Below, piece by piece: positions 1-6,657 of a stretch of DNA of 9,781 nt. Position 1 is the stretch's first letter. Each line of letters begins with the position of its first letter. The notes under the pieces are model-generated. The model saw nothing but the letters and a program-made list of their open reading frames with translations. It was not told the DNA's origin and ran no database searches. The DNA comes from Tannerella sp. (GTDB lineage Bacteria; Bacteroidota; Bacteroidia; Bacteroidales; Tannerellaceae), in NCBI GenBank assembly GCA_031289445.1, contig JAITPL010000049.1, positions 1-9,781 of the forward strand. Reading direction: 5' to 3'. Both the position numbers and the translations under genes were made by a program.

Positions 1-2541
1 AAGGCGTTAAAAGACCCTTCCATCGACTATCGCAATGCCGCGCTCGACTATTTTTCGCCCTTCGCAACTGACAAGGCATACGTCGAGTTGCTGAAAACGG
101 CTACCAAGTCGAAGACGCCGGAAGTGAAGGTTGACGTCATCAACTGGCTCGGTCGCGAGGCTCAATTCAATGGCAAGAGAGACCTGCTGGGCAAACTTGA
201 GACAGGCGTCGAGACAACTGCCGTCGGCGACCTTGTCAAGCAATTGAGTAGCGCTGACTTTAGCGTCAAGGAAGCCGCTGCCAAAGCGCTTGTTCGCTTC
301 GGCAACGCAGATGCTTTGCCCGCTATCGCACAACTGCTTACAAGCGACGATGATGCGGTTGTAGCTCTGGGCAAACAGTCGCTGATGACATTCAAGGGTG
401 AAGTATCGCCGACCATAGCAAAGACCTTATCTGCCGCTTCCAACAAGGGCAAGGTAGCCGGTCTCGAAGCGCTGGCTCTGCGCAAGGCTACAGGTAATCT
501 TAATAATGTACTCGAGCTGACCAAGTCGGAGACCCCCGAAGTGAAAGTTGCCGCTTACAATGCGCTGAAAGATGTTGTCGGCGAGAAAGACCAAATCAAC
601 CTTTTCGGTTTGCTGGAATCGTCGGATAAATCGTTCGTTGAGCCTCTGCAACAGGCTGTTATCTCGGCATTATCATCACTGCCGGTTGCCGCACAAATCG
701 AGACTGTCAACCGCCGCATGTTGCAGGCCGGAGAAAGCAAGCAGCATCTCTATTACGTGCCTTTAGCCGCGACCGGAGAGCCTAAAGCCCTCGCTACTAT
801 CCTCGACGGTTTCAAGAAAGGCAATGCCGAGGCTAAGGACGCAGCTTTCAAAGCCTTGCTCAACTGTGATGGCCTCGACGCCGCCTCCGCGCTCTATGAT
901 ATAGCCAAAACGCCGTCGGCATCGGCCTATTTCGACCGCGCCCTCGATGCTTATATCAAATTAGTCTCAAAACCCTCATACACAGGCGATAATCGCTTTT
1001 TATCCCTCCGCAAGGCCATGGAAGTAGCCAAAACCGACGCGCAGAAGAACGAGATTCTGAAACAAATCGCGCGTACAGGCACTTATCCCGCGTTGCTTTT
1101 CGCAGGCGAATATCTTGATGTTCCCGCTCTGAAGGAGAACGCGGCGCAGGCAGTGATGAATATCGCGCTCAATAACAAGTTGTACACCGGAGATAATGTA
1201 GTCGCATTGCTTGAAAAATCAGGCAAGGCGCTAAGCAATCCCGACGCCGATTATCAACGTCAGTCAATCAAAAAACATCTCGGCGAACTGCCCAAGGAAA
1301 ACAGTTTTGTGTCGCTCTTCAACGGCAAAGATCTGAGCGGATGGAAAGGCCTCCTCGCCGGACCTAACGATAATCCTCTCAAACGCGCCAAACTAAAACC
1401 GGCAGAACTCAAAAAGTTGCAGGTGCAGGCTGATGAACAGATGCATAAGGACTGGATAGTCGAGAACGGTCTGCTGGCCTTCGTAGGGCATGGATTTAAC
1501 AACCTCTGCACCGACAAGCAGTACGGCGACTTTGAAATGTATGTCGATTGGATGCTTGATCCCGCAGGCCCCGAAGCCGATGCAGGCATCTATCTGCGCG
1601 GCACTCCGCAGGTGCAGATTTGGGACACGGCGCGTCGTAACGCCGGTGCGCAGGTAGGCTCGGGCGGTCTGTATAACAACCAGAATAATCCGAGTAAGCC
1701 CTTGAAAGTTGCCGATAACAAACTTGGCGAATGGAACACCATGTATATCAAGATGATAGGCGACCATGTTACGGTGATACTGAACGGCGAATTGGTTACC
1801 GACAACGTCATTCTCGAAAACTATTGGGATCACAGTCTGCCCATCCTCGCAACCGAGCAAATCGAACTGCAGGCGCATGGCAGCAAGGTTTACTATCGCG
1901 ATATATATGTACGCGAACTTGAGCGCCCCGAGCCTTTCCAACTATCAGCCGAAGAGAAGAAGGAAGGTTTCAAGATACTTTTTGACGGTACTAACATGTA
2001 CGAATGGACAGGTAATCTGGTCGATTACAAACTCGAAGACGGTAATATCGCGGTTGACCCGACAAGCAGTTTCGGCGGCAACCTCTATACCAAAGGCGAG
2101 TACGCTAATTTTGCCTTCCGCTTCGAGTTTCAGTTGACTCCCTCCGCCAACAACGGCGTAGGTATCCGCGCTCCGATGGAAGGCGATAATGCCTATAATG
2201 CGATGGAGATACAGATACTTGACTGCGAACATCCTGTCTATAAGGATATTCAGCCCTACCAGCATCATGGCTCTATCTATGGAGTAGTTGCTGCCGAGCA
2301 TGGCGCCATGAAGCCTGTTGGCGAGTGGAATACGGAGGAAATATTCGCCGACGGCAATCACATAAAGATTACGCTTAACGGCAAAGTAATCCTTGACGCC
2401 GACATCAAGGAAGCGACCAAGAACGGCGCGGTTGATCACAACAATCATCCAGGATTATTCAACCCGAAAGGGCATATCGGTTTCCTCGGACACGGCTCTC
2501 AACTGAAATTACGAAATATCCGCATCAAAGAGCTGAAATAA
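1..2541 (+). CDS. HEAT-repeat protein with two C-terminal DUF1080 (3-keto-disaccharide hydrolase) domains, 5' partial
   Basis: The reading frame is open from base 1 to the TAA at 2539-2541, giving 846 residues with no start in view, so the gene begins left of the window. An in-frame TTG at 88 is not a credible start because the repeat pattern continues upstream of it. Residues 1 to about 430 are alpha-helical HEAT/PBS-lyase-type repeats of roughly 30-35 residues, with recurring phrases such as TPEVKVDVINWL and TPEVKVAAYNAL. Two DUF1080 (PF06439) domains follow. The first runs about 436-640, opening with LFNGKDLSGW and containing GIYLRG and GEWNTMYIK. The second runs about 656-846, opening with ILFDGTNMYEW and containing MEIQILD and GEWNTEEI. 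The family has a concanavalin-like jelly-roll fold and includes hydrolases of 3-keto-glycosides, usually extracytoplasmic in Bacteroidetes. A role in sugar breakdown is inferred; the HEAT part may be a scaffold. No signal peptide can be judged because the N-terminus is missing. Confidence 0.93.
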   Translation, partial: KALKDPSIDYRNAALDYFSPFATDKAYVELLKTATKSKTPEVKVDVINWLGREAQFNGKRDLLGKLETGVETTAVGDLVKQLSSADFSVKEAAAKALVRFGNADALPAIAQLLTSDDDAVVALGKQSLMTFKGEVSPTIAKTLSAASNKGKVAGLEALALRKATGNLNNVLELTKSETPEVKVAAYNALKDVVGEKDQINLFGLLESSDKSFVEPLQQAVISALSSLPVAAQIETVNRRMLQAGESKQHLYYVPLAATGEPKALATILDGFKKGNAEAKDAAFKALLNCDGLDAASALYDIAKTPSASAYFDRALDAYIKLVSKPSYTGDNRFLSLRKAMEVAKTDAQKNEILKQIARTGTYPALLFAGEYLDVPALKENAAQAVMNIALNNKLYTGDNVVALLEKSGKALSNPDADYQRQSIKKHLGELPKENSFVSLFNGKDLSGWKGLLAGPNDNPLKRAKLKPAELKKLQVQADEQMHKDWIVENGLLAFVGHGFNNLCTDKQYGDFEMYVDWMLDPAGPEADAGIYLRGTPQVQIWDTARRNAGAQVGSGGLYNNQNNPSKPLKVADNKLGEWNTMYIKMIGDHVTVILNGELVTDNVILENYWDHSLPILATEQIELQAHGSKVYYRDIYVRELERPEPFQLSAEEKKEGFKILFDGTNMYEWTGNLVDYKLEDGNIAVDPTSSFGGNLYTKGEYANFAFRFEFQLTPSANNGVGIRAPMEGDNAYNAMEIQILDCEHPVYKDIQPYQHHGSIYGVVAAEHGAMKPVGEWNTEEIFADGNHIKITLNGKVILDADIKEATKNGAVDHNNHPGLFNPKGHIGFLGHGSQLKLRNIRIKELK

Positions 2542-2551
2542 AAAAATTTAT

Positions 2552-2559
2552 TATCTTTG
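2552..2559 (+). promoter_or_regulatory. Bacteroidetes-type -7 box upstream of the SPOR lipoprotein gene
   Basis: TATCTTTG matches the Bacteroidetes sigma-ABfr -7 consensus TAnnTTTG exactly. It lies 10 bp after the stop of the upstream gene and 31 bp before the ATG at 2591. No good -33 TTTG is seen 19-21 bp upstream, because that stretch is the end of the preceding coding sequence. The match therefore rests on the -7 box and its position. Transcription would start a few bases downstream and give a short A-rich leader, and would probably serve both the SPOR gene and murB. Confidence 0.6.
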
Positions 2560-2590
2560 CATCGAAAATTTTACAAAAAATCAAAAAGAG

Positions 2591-3073
2591 ATGAAGAAAA
2601 TTTTGTTATTTGGAACAGCTTTATGCTGTGTATTAATGCTGAGTTCTTGCAAGTCGAAGAGTAGTGCTTACAAGCAGGCTTACGAACAGGCCAGGTCGAA
2701 TGACGACTACGAGGAAGACGAATTTGAAAATGACGAAACGGAAGTGCGGGCCAACGAAGAGGTCTCTTACTCGTCGTCCAAGTCGGACAAGAGCGAGAAG
2801 ATCAAAGTCTTATCCGGCGAGAGCGAAGCGGGATTGAAGAAGTATTCGGTAGTCATCGGCAGTTTCAAGAATCGCACCAATGCTTATTCGCTTAAAGAAC
2901 GCATGGCGGACGAGGGTTATCGTCCGGTCGTTGCCGAAAATGATTACGGTATGCTTCGCGTTATCGTAACAAGCTTCGACAGCAAGACCGATGCCGCCCG
3001 TAGCCGCGACAACATCAAATCGAAATACGCTCCCAATTTCCAAGATGCGTGGTTATTGGAACGCAAGTATTGA
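2591..3073 (+). CDS. SPOR-domain lipoprotein, probably peptidoglycan-binding
   Basis: 160 residues. A lipoprotein signal peptide is clear: MKK, a hydrophobic core, then the lipobox LSSC with the modified cysteine at residue 20. A charged, low-complexity linker follows (about 21-80), including an acidic run at 38-50 (DDYEEDEFENDET) and a Ser/Lys-rich stretch. The SPOR domain (PF05036) covers about 83-160: YSVVIGSFKNRTNA, then LRVIVTSFDSK, ending in the typical NFQDAWLLERKY. SPOR domains bind glycan strands stripped of stem peptides, so the protein is inferred to be membrane-anchored in the envelope and to contact the cell wall. The residues right after the cysteine (KSKSS) are not acidic, so there is no obvious surface-export signal and a periplasmic position is more likely. 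The ATG is preceded by A-rich sequence with only a weak AAAGAG. It overlaps the start of murB, which suggests a shared transcript. Confidence 0.93.
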   Translation: MKKILLFGTALCCVLMLSSCKSKSSAYKQAYEQARSNDDYEEDEFENDETEVRANEEVSYSSSKSDKSEKIKVLSGESEAGLKKYSVVIGSFKNRTNAYSLKERMADEGYRPVVAENDYGMLRVIVTSFDSKTDAARSRDNIKSKYAPNFQDAWLLERKY

Positions 3074-4106
3074 TGATTTGAGAATAGAACAAAATTACTC
3101 GCTTGACAAGCACAATACGTTTCGCATAACTGCGAAAACGCGCTGGTTTATGGAGTATGCGGATGAGAACGAACTCATTCGCATACTCCGTGACGAGTAT
3201 TTTCAGGAATGTAAGTCCTTGCATATAGGCGAAGGCAGTAACTTGCTGTTTATCAACGATTTTGACGGTATCGTTCTTCATTCTGCCATACGTGGCATAG
3301 AGGAGGAGGAAGATAGTGACAATAGCGTTTTGCTGCGTATAGGAGCTGCCGAGCGATGGGATGATGTAGTGGCCTTTGCCGTTAGTCGAGGCTGGAGCGG
3401 GATAGAGAATCTGTCGCTTATACCCGGCGAAACCGGAGCCGCCGCCATACAGAATATCGGCGCTTACGGCTCGGAAATCTGTGATGTGATAGAATCGGTC
3501 GAGGCCTATAATCAGATAACTTTCGAGAAACGTATCTTCAGCAAAGCCGAGTGCGAATACGGCTATCGCCACAGTTATTTCAAAGTCCCCGAACATGACC
3601 CGCATATTGTTACTCACGTCCTTTTGCGTCTGCAAAAAAAACCGTGCTATCGCCTTGATTACGGTAACCTGCGGGAGGCGCTTGCAGACTCGCAGCTATC
3701 ATTGAGCGCTGTCCGCGATGCCGTTATTTCTATCCGCCAGAACAAACTGCCTGATACCGCGACACTTGGCAGCGCCGGCAGTTTCTTTATGAATCCTGTC
3801 ATACCGCAGTCGCAGTTCGAGGAACTGCGCGTCCACTATCCCGATATGCCTTCGTATCCTGCCAACACTGCTACTTCTTCTTCCGGCGCATTTGTAAAAG
3901 TACCTGCCGGATGGTTGATAGAGCGATGCGGTTTTAAGGGCAAGCGCGAGGGGCATGTAGGTGTTTATGAAAAGCAAGCTCTTATAATAGTTAACCATGG
4001 CGGGGCCGACGGCAACGAGATAGCCGCCTTTGCCGCAAGCATTAGCGACGCCGTCCTCGTCCGCTTCGGCGTCACCCTTATCCCCGAAGTCAAATATATT
4101 CAATAA
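3045..4106 (+). CDS. murB: UDP-N-acetylmuramate dehydrogenase (UDP-N-acetylenolpyruvoylglucosamine reductase)
   Basis: MurB reduces UDP-GlcNAc-enolpyruvate to UDP-MurNAc with NADPH and FAD, the second committed cytoplasmic step of peptidoglycan synthesis. From the ATG at 3045 it has 353 residues, normal for the E. coli-like type I form. FAD-binding motifs are GEGSNLL (62-68) and the IPGETGAAAIQNIGAYG loop (126-142). The substrate-binding YRHSYFK carries Arg175, the proton-donor serine is Ser246 in GSAGSFFMNPV, and the catalytic glutamate is Glu348 in IPEVKYI. All key residues are present. The start is uncertain. Homology begins near NYSLDKHNTF (residues 17-26), and the in-frame choices are ATG 3045 (29-bp overlap with the SPOR gene), TTG 3078 (closest to where the family usually starts) or a remote ATG 2991. 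The ATG at 3073 that overlaps the upstream stop is out of frame and hits TGA after two codons. Confidence 0.95.
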   Translation: MRGYWNASIDDLRIEQNYSLDKHNTFRITAKTRWFMEYADENELIRILRDEYFQECKSLHIGEGSNLLFINDFDGIVLHSAIRGIEEEEDSDNSVLLRIGAAERWDDVVAFAVSRGWSGIENLSLIPGETGAAAIQNIGAYGSEICDVIESVEAYNQITFEKRIFSKAECEYGYRHSYFKVPEHDPHIVTHVLLRLQKKPCYRLDYGNLREALADSQLSLSAVRDAVISIRQNKLPDTATLGSAGSFFMNPVIPQSQFEELRVHYPDMPSYPANTATSSSGAFVKVPAGWLIERCGFKGKREGHVGVYEKQALIIVNHGGADGNEIAAFAASISDAVLVRFGVTLIPEVKYIQ

Positions 4107-4184
4107 ATTTTAATCGAACTGACGGTGCAACAACAGCAAATCCCCAAAGTCAGATTTCAGTAGAGACTCGATAAGTTTTAATAC

Positions 4185-4817
4185 TTACGCGATATTTTTC
4201 TCGCACCATTCGGCGATTCCGCAGGATTGACAGTGGGGTTTGCGGGCGGTGCAGACGTAGCGGCCATGCAGGATAAGCCAGTGATGCGACTTGGGAATAA
4301 GCTCGGCAGGGATGTATTTCACTAACTCGCGCTCGGTTGCAAGCGGGGTCTTGCTGTCGGTAGTCAGACCGATGCGATTGGCTATGCGAAAGATATGTGT
4401 ATCGACGGCCATAGCGGGACGGTCGTAAACAACTGCGGCGATAACGTTAGCCGTCTTGCGTCCTACGCCCGGAAGTCGCTGTAAATCATCTATATCCGAA
4501 GGCACCATGCCTCCAAAATCAGAGACTAACATTTGTGCCATGCCTACTAAATGTTTGGCTTTGCTGTTAGGATAGGATACGCTGCGGATATATTCAAAGA
4601 CCTCTTCGGGAGAGGCGTGCGACATCAGTTCCGGAGTAGGATAGGCTTCGAAGAGCGCGGGAGTAATCATATTAATACGCTTGTCGGTGCATTGAGCCGA
4701 AAGTATAACACTGACCAGCAACTGAAACGGATTGCCATAATGCAGTTCGGTTTCAGCCGTTGGCACATTGCTTTCAAACCATGCGATAATATTTTTATAA
4801 CGCTCTTTTTTTGTCAT
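4185..4817 (-). CDS. nth: Endonuclease III (DNA glycosylase/AP lyase)
   Basis: 210 residues, the usual family length. The enzyme removes oxidised pyrimidines from DNA and nicks the abasic site by beta-elimination, starting base excision repair. The helix-hairpin-helix LPGVGRKTANV (115-125) carries the catalytic Lys121, and VDTHIFRI carries the catalytic Asp139 (E. coli Lys120 and Asp138). The [4Fe-4S] cluster cysteines at 189, 196, 199 and 205 have the canonical C-x6-C-x2-C-x5-C spacing. The ATG at 4817 is preceded on its strand by AAGGTAGAAA, a fair Shine-Dalgarno with 6-nt spacing, which is unusual among the genes here. It lies 124 bp downstream of pheS on the same strand, across a repeat-filled gap, and converges on murB. 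Read-through from pheS is likely, since no Bacteroidetes-type promoter is evident in the gap. Confidence 0.96.
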   Translation of the reverse strand: MTKKERYKNIIAWFESNVPTAETELHYGNPFQLLVSVILSAQCTDKRINMITPALFEAYPTPELMSHASPEEVFEYIRSVSYPNSKAKHLVGMAQMLVSDFGGMVPSDIDDLQRLPGVGRKTANVIAAVVYDRPAMAVDTHIFRIANRIGLTTDSKTPLATERELVKYIPAELIPKSHHWLILHGRYVCTARKPHCQSCGIAEWCEKNIA

Positions 4818-4820
4818 TTT

Positions 4821-4833
4821 CTACCTTATAATT
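4821..4833 (-). promoter_or_regulatory. nth ribosome-binding region, itself a copy of the 14-bp repeat
   Basis: On the - strand this reads AATTATAAGGTAG and is followed by AAA and the nth ATG (4815-4817). The AAGG at 4824-4827 is a Shine-Dalgarno-like core with 6-nt spacing. The unit matches the tandem repeats at 4884-4942 at nearly every position, so either the repeat array was seeded from this leader or the repeat donated the leader. Confidence 0.6.
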
Positions 4834-4837
4834 CCCT

Positions 4838-4863
4838 GTATAGACGTTGTCTGCAATCTGTAG
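4838..4863. repeat. Decayed copy of the adjacent 28-bp palindrome
   Basis: GTATAGACGTTG at 4838-4849 matches the first 12 bases of the perfect palindrome at 4860 with one change. TGCAA at 4852-4856 matches its centre-right part. The remaining TCTGTAG (4857-4863) fits the right end if two bases (CG) are deleted and two C-to-G changes are allowed. Its tail overlaps the first bases of the intact copy. This looks like an older, degraded tandem copy of the same element. The alignment was made by eye. Confidence 0.6.
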
Positions 4864-4887
4864 AGACGTTGCATGCAACGTCTCTAC
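4860..4887. repeat. Perfect 28-bp palindrome in the pheS-nth intergenic region
   Basis: The left arm GTAGAGACGTTGCA (4860-4873) is the exact reverse complement of the right arm at 4874-4887, with no loop. In the pheS-nth transcript it would fold into a strong hairpin. It is not followed by a T-run on either strand, so it is not a standard intrinsic terminator. From memory, near-identical palindromes built around AGAGACGTTGCATGCAACGT occur as dispersed intergenic repeats in several bacteria, notably cyanobacteria and Bacteroidetes. Treating it as a REP/MITE-like mobile palindrome is therefore reasonable but inferred. Confidence 0.9.
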
Positions 4888-4942
4888 CTTACAATTTCTA
4901 CCTTCTAATTTCTGCCTTTATTCACCTTCTACCTTCTAATTT
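4884..4942. repeat. Tandem degenerate 14-bp repeats between pheS and nth
   Basis: On the + strand the units are CTACCTTACAATTT (4884-4897), CTACCTTCTAATTT (4898-4911), a shortened CTGCCTTTATT (4912-4922), a fragment CACCTT (4923-4928), and CTACCTTCTAATTT again (4929-4942). The last runs into the pheS stop codon. The first unit begins inside the right arm of the palindrome. A further unit, CTACCTTATAATT (4821-4833), lies on the other side of the palindrome directly before nth. Read on the - strand each full unit contains AAGGTAG, the same sequence that acts as the nth ribosome-binding site. Confidence 0.8.
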
Positions 4943-5952
4943 TATGCAAATTGTTGCAGGAAGCGTTTGTCGTTTTCGGAGAACAGGCGCAAGTCTTTGA
5001 TTCTGTATTTGAGGTTAGTTATGCGTTCTATACCCATACCGAGCGCATAACCCGAATACGTTTTGCTATCTATACCGCAGTTATTCAGCACATTAGGGTC
5101 AACCATGCCGCATCCGAGTATTTCGACCCAGCCGGTATGTTTGCAGAAGGGACACCCCTGACCGCCGCATATATTGCAACTGATGTCCATCTCGGCGCTC
5201 GGCTCGGTGAAAGGGAAGTAGGACGGACGGAGGCGTATCTTGGTCTCTTCGCCGAACATTTCTTTGGCGAAATAGAGGAGCGCCTGCTTGAGATCGGCGA
5301 AGGACACGTTTTTGTCTATATAGAGCGCCTCGACCTGATGGAAGAAGCAGTGAGCGCGATAAGAGATAGCCTCGTTGCGATAGACACGTCCGGGGCAGAT
5401 GATGCGTATGGGAGGCTGTTGGCGCTCCATGACGCGGGTCTGTACGGAAGATGTGTGCGTGCGTAGCAGTACATCGGGCGCATGACCGATAAAAAACGTA
5501 TCCTGCATATCGCGTGCGGGATGGTCTTCGGCGAAGTTAAGCGACGAGAACACGTGCCAGTCGTCTTCTATCTCAGGCCCTTCGGCTATATTGAAGCCCA
5601 GGCGACCGAAGATATCGCAAATCTCGCGTTTGACGATGGATAGCGGGTGCCGCGTACCAAGCGTAATAGGGTAAGGCGTACGCGAGAGGTCGAGCGAGTT
5701 GTCGTTTGCAGCAATGTTATCGAAGTTTTCTTTGAGTTCATTGATTTTGTCCTGCGCCAGCTGTTTAAGTTCGTTGAGGCGTTGGCCGATCTCGCGTTTC
5801 TGTTCGGCTGCGACATTACGAAAATCGTTCATTAGAGCCGAGACAGCCCCTTTTTTACTCAGATATTTAATGCGCAGCGCTTCGAGTTCATCTGCGTTTT
5901 CTACCCGAAGTTCTTTGATCTCGTCAAGCAGTTTTTTAATTTTTTCCGTCAT
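4942..5952 (-). CDS. pheS: Phenylalanyl-tRNA synthetase alpha subunit
   Basis: 336 residues, full length. PheS is the catalytic subunit of the cytoplasmic (alpha-beta)2 enzyme that charges tRNA-Phe; the beta subunit gene pheT is not in the window. The N-terminal 80 residues are a charged helical coiled-coil arm that binds tRNA. The class II catalytic core follows: HPLSIVKREI (102-111) with GPEIEDDWHVF, the motif 2 region CPGRVYRNEAIS to FHQVEAL (204-210), FTEPSAEMDI with the substrate-pocket residues (248-257), and motif 3 GMGIER (305-310). A CxxC-x4-CxxC cluster (Cys259, 262, 267, 270) in NICGGQGCPFCKHTGW is the metal-binding-like insert common in many bacterial PheS. The start ATG at 5952 has no Shine-Dalgarno. 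higA ends only 29 bp upstream on the same strand and no TAnnTTTG box lies in that gap, so co-transcription with higBA is likely. Confidence 0.97.
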   Translation of the reverse strand: MTEKIKKLLDEIKELRVENADELEALRIKYLSKKGAVSALMNDFRNVAAEQKREIGQRLNELKQLAQDKINELKENFDNIAANDNSLDLSRTPYPITLGTRHPLSIVKREICDIFGRLGFNIAEGPEIEDDWHVFSSLNFAEDHPARDMQDTFFIGHAPDVLLRTHTSSVQTRVMERQQPPIRIICPGRVYRNEAISYRAHCFFHQVEALYIDKNVSFADLKQALLYFAKEMFGEETKIRLRPSYFPFTEPSAEMDISCNICGGQGCPFCKHTGWVEILGCGMVDPNVLNNCGIDSKTYSGYALGMGIERITNLKYRIKDLRLFSENDKRFLQQFA

Positions 5953-5981
5953 ATTATATTTCGATAGAGAGTTTATTTCAG

Positions 5982-6287
5982 TTATAACACCGCCACCATT
6001 TTGCGTATTTCGGCAAGCCGTGCAAGCAATTTGTTGTCTTTTTGCGCTACCTGCATATTGTACTTGAGCTGAATGCGCATCAAGGAATCGGCGGGAACGT
6101 CCAAAGCGGCCTCAAACATCATAGCCGTAGCGGTAGTAATCGGTCGTCGCTCGTTAAGTATGTCGTTCAAAACCTTGTACGACATACCCATTTGCTTTGC
6201 CAATCGGCTTTGCGGGATGCCTCGATATTCGATTTCATCTTTCAGTACTTCGCCGGGGTGAGTTGGCGTAAATCCAAATTTAGTCAT
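5982..6287 (-). CDS. higA: HigA-family antitoxin (XRE helix-turn-helix)
   Basis: 101 residues. The N-terminal THPGEVLKDEIEYRGI (9-24) is the signature opening of the HigA/VapI antitoxin family. It is followed by an XRE-type helix-turn-helix (about 24-55): SRLAKQMGMSYKVLNDILNERRPIT. After that comes FEAALDVPADSLMRIQLKYNMQVA, typical of HigA. In this family the protein binds and neutralises the HigB toxin and represses its own operon through an inverted repeat at the promoter. It follows the toxin gene by 7 bp on the same strand, the toxin-first order characteristic of higBA. The C-terminal tail (about 84-101) is charged and helical, with no recognised motif. Frame and length are intact, so it should be functional. 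Confidence 0.93.
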   Translation of the reverse strand: MTKFGFTPTHPGEVLKDEIEYRGIPQSRLAKQMGMSYKVLNDILNERRPITTATAMMFEAALDVPADSLMRIQLKYNMQVAQKDNKLLARLAEIRKMVAVL

Positions 6288-6294
6288 AAAACTT

Positions 6295-6612
6295 TTATTT
6301 ATAATGATTTGACAATTCTATTATGTTACATATCGTTAAAACTGTTTCCGAAACGACTCTGGTTGTTTTGAACTCAATACGGTATTGGTCATTTACACGG
6401 ACAGATTCCAAGCCATCCTTATCGTCGTGCAAGGCTTCGTATCGCAAACCGTTGTATCGTAATAGGTCTTCAACCCCTGCTACAGATTGAAGAAGATCAA
6501 TTGTTTTGCGGTATTTTATGGCGATTGGCGGCTGAAAACGGTATTTCTTGTCTGTTGTCTTACCGGTTTCGTACAATTCTTCCAAATACTTTTTTTCAAA
6601 ATTTATTTCCAT
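6295..6612 (-). CDS. higB: HigB-like toxin of the RelE/ParE superfamily
   Basis: 105 residues. The C-terminal half carries the HigB-like pattern: LRYEALHDDKDGLESVRVN (56-74), then DQYRIEF (75-81) and the terminal strand TICNIIELSNHYK (93-105). Relatives are ribosome-dependent mRNA endonucleases that cut within translated codons and stop growth. The superfamily has few conserved catalytic side chains, so activity cannot be confirmed by eye, but the basic and aromatic residues on the last strands (Arg72, Tyr77, Arg78, His103) are present. It is the first gene of the higB-higA pair, with a good promoter just upstream. Its sequence is visibly more A+T-rich than the flanking housekeeping genes, which fits acquisition by transfer, as is common for toxin-antitoxin modules. 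Confidence 0.9.
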   Translation of the reverse strand: MEINFEKKYLEELYETGKTTDKKYRFQPPIAIKYRKTIDLLQSVAGVEDLLRYNGLRYEALHDDKDGLESVRVNDQYRIEFKTTRVVSETVLTICNIIELSNHYK

Positions 6613-6617
6613 ATTCG

Positions 6618-6657
6618 TTCTCTAAACAGCGGCAAAATTACATGAAATTTTCGAGAA
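6618..6657. promoter_or_regulatory. Candidate HigA operator: spaced inverted repeat around the -7 box
   Basis: TTCTCTAAA at 6618-6626 and TTTCGAGAA at 6649-6657 are reverse complements at 8 of 9 positions, separated by 22 bp. The centres of the arms are 31 bp apart, close to three helical turns, and the repeat is centred on the -7 box of the higBA promoter. Binding there by the HigA dimer would block transcription. This is inferred from position and symmetry only, and the spacing is longer than in most HigA operators. Confidence 0.35.

Noticed and set aside
88..90. TTG as start of the HEAT/DUF1080 gene
   Set aside because: The frame is open to base 1 and the upstream residues continue the HEAT-repeat pattern, so the gene is cut by the window edge.
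3015..3635. Long antisense frame of 206 codons opposite murB
   Set aside because: It is a shadow of murB with no recognisable domain and no start signal; murB is certain.
4160..4167. GTAGAGAC downstream of nth as a third palindrome copy
   Set aside because: Only eight bases match and no matching right arm follows, so it is not listed as a feature.
4107..4184. Terminator between convergent murB and nth
   Set aside because: Only a 5-bp A/T-rich inverted repeat (TAAGT/ACTTA, 4172-4187) overlapping the nth stop codon is present, with no G+C-rich stem or clear T-run.
4860..4887. Palindrome as an intrinsic terminator for pheS
   Set aside because: No T-run follows on either strand, and the nearby decayed copy fits a repeat element better.
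6275..6282. TAAATTTG on the - strand at the start of higA as a promoter for pheS
   Set aside because: It matches the -7 consensus but has no TTG at 19-21 bp upstream and simply encodes TKFG of HigA; probably chance.
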